Under the pieces are notes generated by a model. That model was given only the letters and a program-made list of their open reading frames with translations, was not told where the DNA came from and ran no database searches. From positions 372,001 to 436,000 of the forward strand of contig JBCAQO010000003.1 of NCBI GenBank assembly GCA_039111635.1: a stretch of DNA of 64,000 bases, given 5' to 3'. The position numbers and the translations under genes are program-made. Numbering within the stretch: position 1 is the stretch's first letter; the number at the start of each line of letters is the position of its first letter. This document shows positions 60,561 to 64,000 of the stretch, piece after piece. The stretch is from Heterobasidion occidentale (Eukaryota > Basidiomycota > Agaricomycetes > Russulales > Bondarzewiaceae).

Positions 60561-61503
60561 TCCATGGTCCAGTGAAAACGAGAGATGCTCACCTCGAGCG
60601 AGTGTTTCTAACAAGCGTGATCGTTAGCGACGCTAGCGCAGAACACAGCGTGCTGTGTGCTCACCTTGTCCCCCTCCTTCCTTATGATAGCGTTGTCATG
60701 TTGATTCTGTGAATTGACCGTGTTCAGAGGGTGTAGTAGTTGAGGATGTTTGTTGATGGAAGCTCTTGACAGAGTGCAGGTTGCGTGCAAACGTTTGCAC
60801 GTTCAGAGTTTAACGGTGTGTTCGTTTGTACGCGCTTCTTGATTTTCTCGCGACAGACAATGCAATTAGGGATATATCCCACACCGCTCGCGGTCTGCAA
60901 GACATCTATCAGAGGTGATCAGTAAGTCACGACGCACGCTAATGGCTTATACTGTACAAATAAAAATCAGTAACGGCAACGCTCTGTACAGAACGCACGA
61001 TACACAGTGAAGACTCGTAACAATGCCATTTTGACAGATAAAGATTCTAATGTCGCCAGAGCAACCGTATCTGTGAAGAATTCCTGATGACCTAGCGATA
61101 GAGTTTTAGATGAATATTTCGTAAGCGTTATGTGTCGCGTGACCAGGAAACGCGTCGTAACGCACCTGTCACATCGCGGCCGTAGTCACGTCACTCGCAT
61201 ACGCTCGACACGCGCGCCCGTCCTCGCTGCGGCCACAGTCCGCACGTCATTCCTCGGCCGCCCTGCTCCCCGCTCCCTCGTCGAATCCCTCCGCAAGTCC
61301 CAGGAGCGCGGCTGACTCGCTCACACTCGGATGAGAGGCTCCTGCATCCGTCCTCAGGTCGTTCCTGGGCCTCTCTGCTCCCCGCTCCCTCGTCGGCCCC
61401 CATTCCAGTAGAATCATGCCAGGGGTGTGGGGTGTTACTTTCCCAGCCCTCCCTGATTAAGAGATGTACGTAGATGTGATTATCGAAGAATCGTGCAATA
61501 GAA
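60561..61503. other. intergenic flank of the Plavaka element
   Basis: No gene is recognised. The 3' end of the transposon should lie here, but no terminal inverted repeat can be identified because the other end is outside the window. Confidence 0.4.
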
Positions 61504-64000
61504 TTATGAAAACACCATGTCCTCGGCATCAAACATCGTTGTGTCCTCATCTACACTTTCCGGATCTTCCATGGATTCCTCTGAATCTGACACATCCTCC
61601 CATCCCTCTGCCTCACGATCTTCCAAGGCCAGCTCTGGGTCTTCTCTCTCCTCCATATCCGTATCCTGAAGATCGGGCACCCGTGTCGTGGGCTCTGGTT
61701 CCTCAAGAAATTCCAAGGGCCCTTGTCGTCCAGAAGGAATGACAGGAGTTGATCGTTCGTGGGCATGAATGTGCCCAATGCCCATACCCCAGTGATAACG
61801 CATCAGAATATCACGATCAGCAAACCTAGACGCGAGACCGTGAGTCGGGCTTTCATATGCCGAGTACGATGTTCACTCACCGATTCACATAGTAAGCCTT
61901 CCAGTCCTGTCCGTCCTTGGCACATCGGGAGAGACCCATCCCATCTGCATGCCGAGGACCTTTTGCGAACGCTGGGATAATGTGACATTCCCGGAGAACG
62001 TCTACTGGGTCTAAAAATCCAAAGGAATCCTCCCTGTTCAAAGGGGGAAAGCGGAGACAATCTAATTCGCAAGTGTCCCAACCATCGTCCGTCGCAGGCA
62101 TGGTCTCATACCATCTGACCCACAAGAAGTCCATACGACGAGGGCAGTAATCCAACATGCCGGAGCCGGTGTAGATAACATTTGCATGGTAAATTCCAAG
62201 GACTTGCGCATACCAAAAATGATGACTTGTTGCATCGGAATCCACGTTAGCCAACACCATGACATTGCTGCGAGAGTGACCTGGATGAATGTTGTCCTGT
62301 CCTCGTTGAACATCGTAAGTCGTGTAATTGAAACGCGCTAACTTGTGCAAATAGAGCTTGTCGTGCTTGAAGAAGATGAGATCGCAGTCGTCCCGCTTTG
62401 TAGGGTCCCGGACTGGAATTTCAGTCCTCAAATACTCAGGAAGCGTAGCGGCTTCGACCTGTAACACAGTTTGTATGCGCGGAAGAAGATGAGCCCTGAG
62501 CTTGGACAAGAATTCCTGAAGATCATAAGTGTCTGATAGTTTCACATGAGAAAATGATCAACGTACTTTGATGGCGGGATCTCCTGAATTTCGCTGTAAA
62601 AAGAGAGGAAGAACCACAGGGCACTTTTCCGTTTCGCCAATATGATACCGCTGTTTCAAATCCTTCGAGACGGACTCTTGTTTGCCGTGTTTATAGGAAA
62701 GCTGGCGGATGCGAGTCTCACGTCGTTCGATCTGTGTGAGTTGCTTTGTATAATTTTTGCCGCTTGTACGCAAGAAACTACCTTTGGGTCTAAGATGTTC
62801 ACGTTCACCCTGTGAATGTGTCAATATTCGCAGGAAGCACACAGAGAAAAACAGGCACGGACCGATTGAGAAGAATATGAATCTGTTGTCCCAAATGCTA
62901 TAATAGATCGAACATAGTCACCAAGAGAGTGAATCTTGTAAGTTTCCAAATTGAATGACTTGGGCTTTCTGGCTGTATCCGCTGAACTGCTTGCGAGCAC
63001 AGATGCAGGACGAGGAAGTTTGGCCATTTTATTTTGCTGGCGTCGTTGTCGAGCAGCGCTCTCTTTTGCGAGCTCCCGAGTATTGAAAGCAGAGCATGTG
63101 TTGTCGACAAATTCTCGAAGACGCTCTCCCAAAACAGCGGTCAGCGTAGCTAAAAGGGAAAGGGTGTGATCGGTGTGCATTCGAAGTTTTGCCAGTCCAT
63201 GCCAGTGAGTCAGTACAAACAAGAGCTGCAAGATCTGGTGATTGTGCGGTTCAGGCAGGAGTCCTTCGAAGACGGGGATTGAACACTGCAGCAGATCTCA
63301 GAACGAAAACACCAGTCAAGGAGAACTGATCCTACCTGTAGAAGGTCTTCATAGTCTCGGGCAGCCATCCTCTTCAATTCGGAAGCATTTCTAGATATAC
63401 GTTTGATCGCATCTCTACCGAACGAAGGTACCTGTCGGTACCTGACAGAAGATTGAGCCACCTGGTCGTTGACGACAAGACTCTGCATACCTTCGGTCTA
63501 AGATGTGCTTTAGCCCTTCGTCCTCGCAATCGAGGATGCGGAGAAGGTGTATAAACAATGACTTCCACACGCCAAGCTCAATTTCGTGCAAGAGATCGAC
63601 AACAAACATGTCAAACATGTTGAAACCAAGCGGTGCCAGTCTTTCCGAGAATGCATTCTAGATGAATGTTTAGCTTACTTGGATGTTCACGCCATAGAGC
63701 GAGAAACTTACTGTTGTTGGGACCAAAGATTCTGGATTCAACAGCTTTTCTACGGAAGAACAGTTTAATGCAAAATTTTGTGATAGATTATTTCCCGAGC
63801 AAGCGACACAACAACACCGACGGTGTTGGTCATCCACGCGAGCCAGTGACACCCGTTGTGCCATATCCTGAGGCATACCGATGTTATGCACCCGGGATAG
63901 AGGAATCAGGCAACGTGGGCAAGGACAACCACCGAGATTTCGTATGCTGGCGAGAATGATCCTGGGACACATGATTGAGTGATGGGGTACTCCGTGATAT
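61504..64000 (-). mobile_element. Plavaka-type DNA transposon, 3' part of transposase gene, cut by window edge
   Basis: The minus strand encodes, in order from the edge, CPRCLIPLSRVHNIG, then FDMFVVDLLHEIELGVWKSL and FIHLLRIL, RQVPSFGRDAIKRISRN, ARDYEDLLQCSIPVFEGLLP, HWHGLAKLRMHTDHTLSLL, then ARQRRQQNK, KSFNLETYKIHSLGDYV, FGTTDSYSSQ, ERRETRIRQL, MVLANVDSDATSHHFWYAQ, RRMDFLWVRWYE, FGFLDPVDVLRECHIIPAFA, and VNRFADRDILMRYHWGMGIG, ending in a strongly acidic tail at 61504. This succession is diagnostic of Plavaka transposases (CACTA-related, KDZ-associated) widespread in Agaricomycetes. Short introns separate the blocks. No stop or frameshift was noticed, so the copy may be young. The N-terminal zinc-finger region lies beyond base 64000. 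Confidence 0.9.

Overview
This 64 kb window is nuclear DNA from a basidiomycete fungus, most likely a wood- or litter-inhabiting Agaricomycete. The evidence is dense genes split by many 50-60 nt introns with GTRNGT donors, the fungal ERMES subunit Mdm34, a Uds1-domain septation protein, alcohol-oxidase-type GMC and S28 peptidase genes, C2-NACHT-ankyrin NLR-like genes, a Plavaka transposase and intron-bearing tRNA genes. Exon structures were worked out by hand from splice signals and reading-frame continuity, so junctions are models. Layout. 1-13.2 kb is a conserved housekeeping block: a STIMATE-family membrane protein (-) divergent from the NSF/Sec18 ATPase (+), a coiled-coil Uds1 protein (-), tRNA-Arg(TCT), and Mdm34 (-). 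13.2-33 kb is an accessory region: a decayed copy of the STIMATE gene, an apparently intact NLR-like gene, a multi-exon alcohol oxidase, an N-terminal NLR relic, and a second full-length NLR-like copy with two premature TAG codons. Two diverged direct repeats of about 1.2 kb lie 6.3 kb apart, which points to tandem duplication and decay of an NLR unit. 33-49 kb holds a multi-pass membrane protein, a secreted S28 peptidase, an initiator tRNA-Met with a 9-nt intron, two tandem Clr2-domain genes, an aldo/keto reductase and an intronless flavin amine oxidase. 49.8-57 kb carries the most unusual locus: a divergent TFIIB-like gene with no zinc ribbon, whose two cyclin-like repeats are separated by a long SQ-rich segment. 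It sits about 2 kb upstream of the canonical TFIIB gene, with an AIF/FSP1-like oxidoreductase between them, followed by RRS1. The canonical TFIIB reading frame is itself broken by an apparent one-base shift. 57-64 kb is repeat-rich: a decayed RecQ-like helicase, a 90-bp tandem repeat, and the 3' part of a Plavaka transposase that runs off the window. How the genes relate. The left block covers vesicle fusion (Sec18), ER-mitochondria contact (Mdm34), ER/vacuole membrane (STIMATE) and septation (Uds1). The middle contains likely fast-evolving recognition genes. The right side couples transcription (TFIIB and its paralogue), silencing-type domains (Clr2) and ribosome assembly (Rrs1). No metabolic pathway is evident as a cluster, although three flavoenzymes and an aldo/keto reductase occur.
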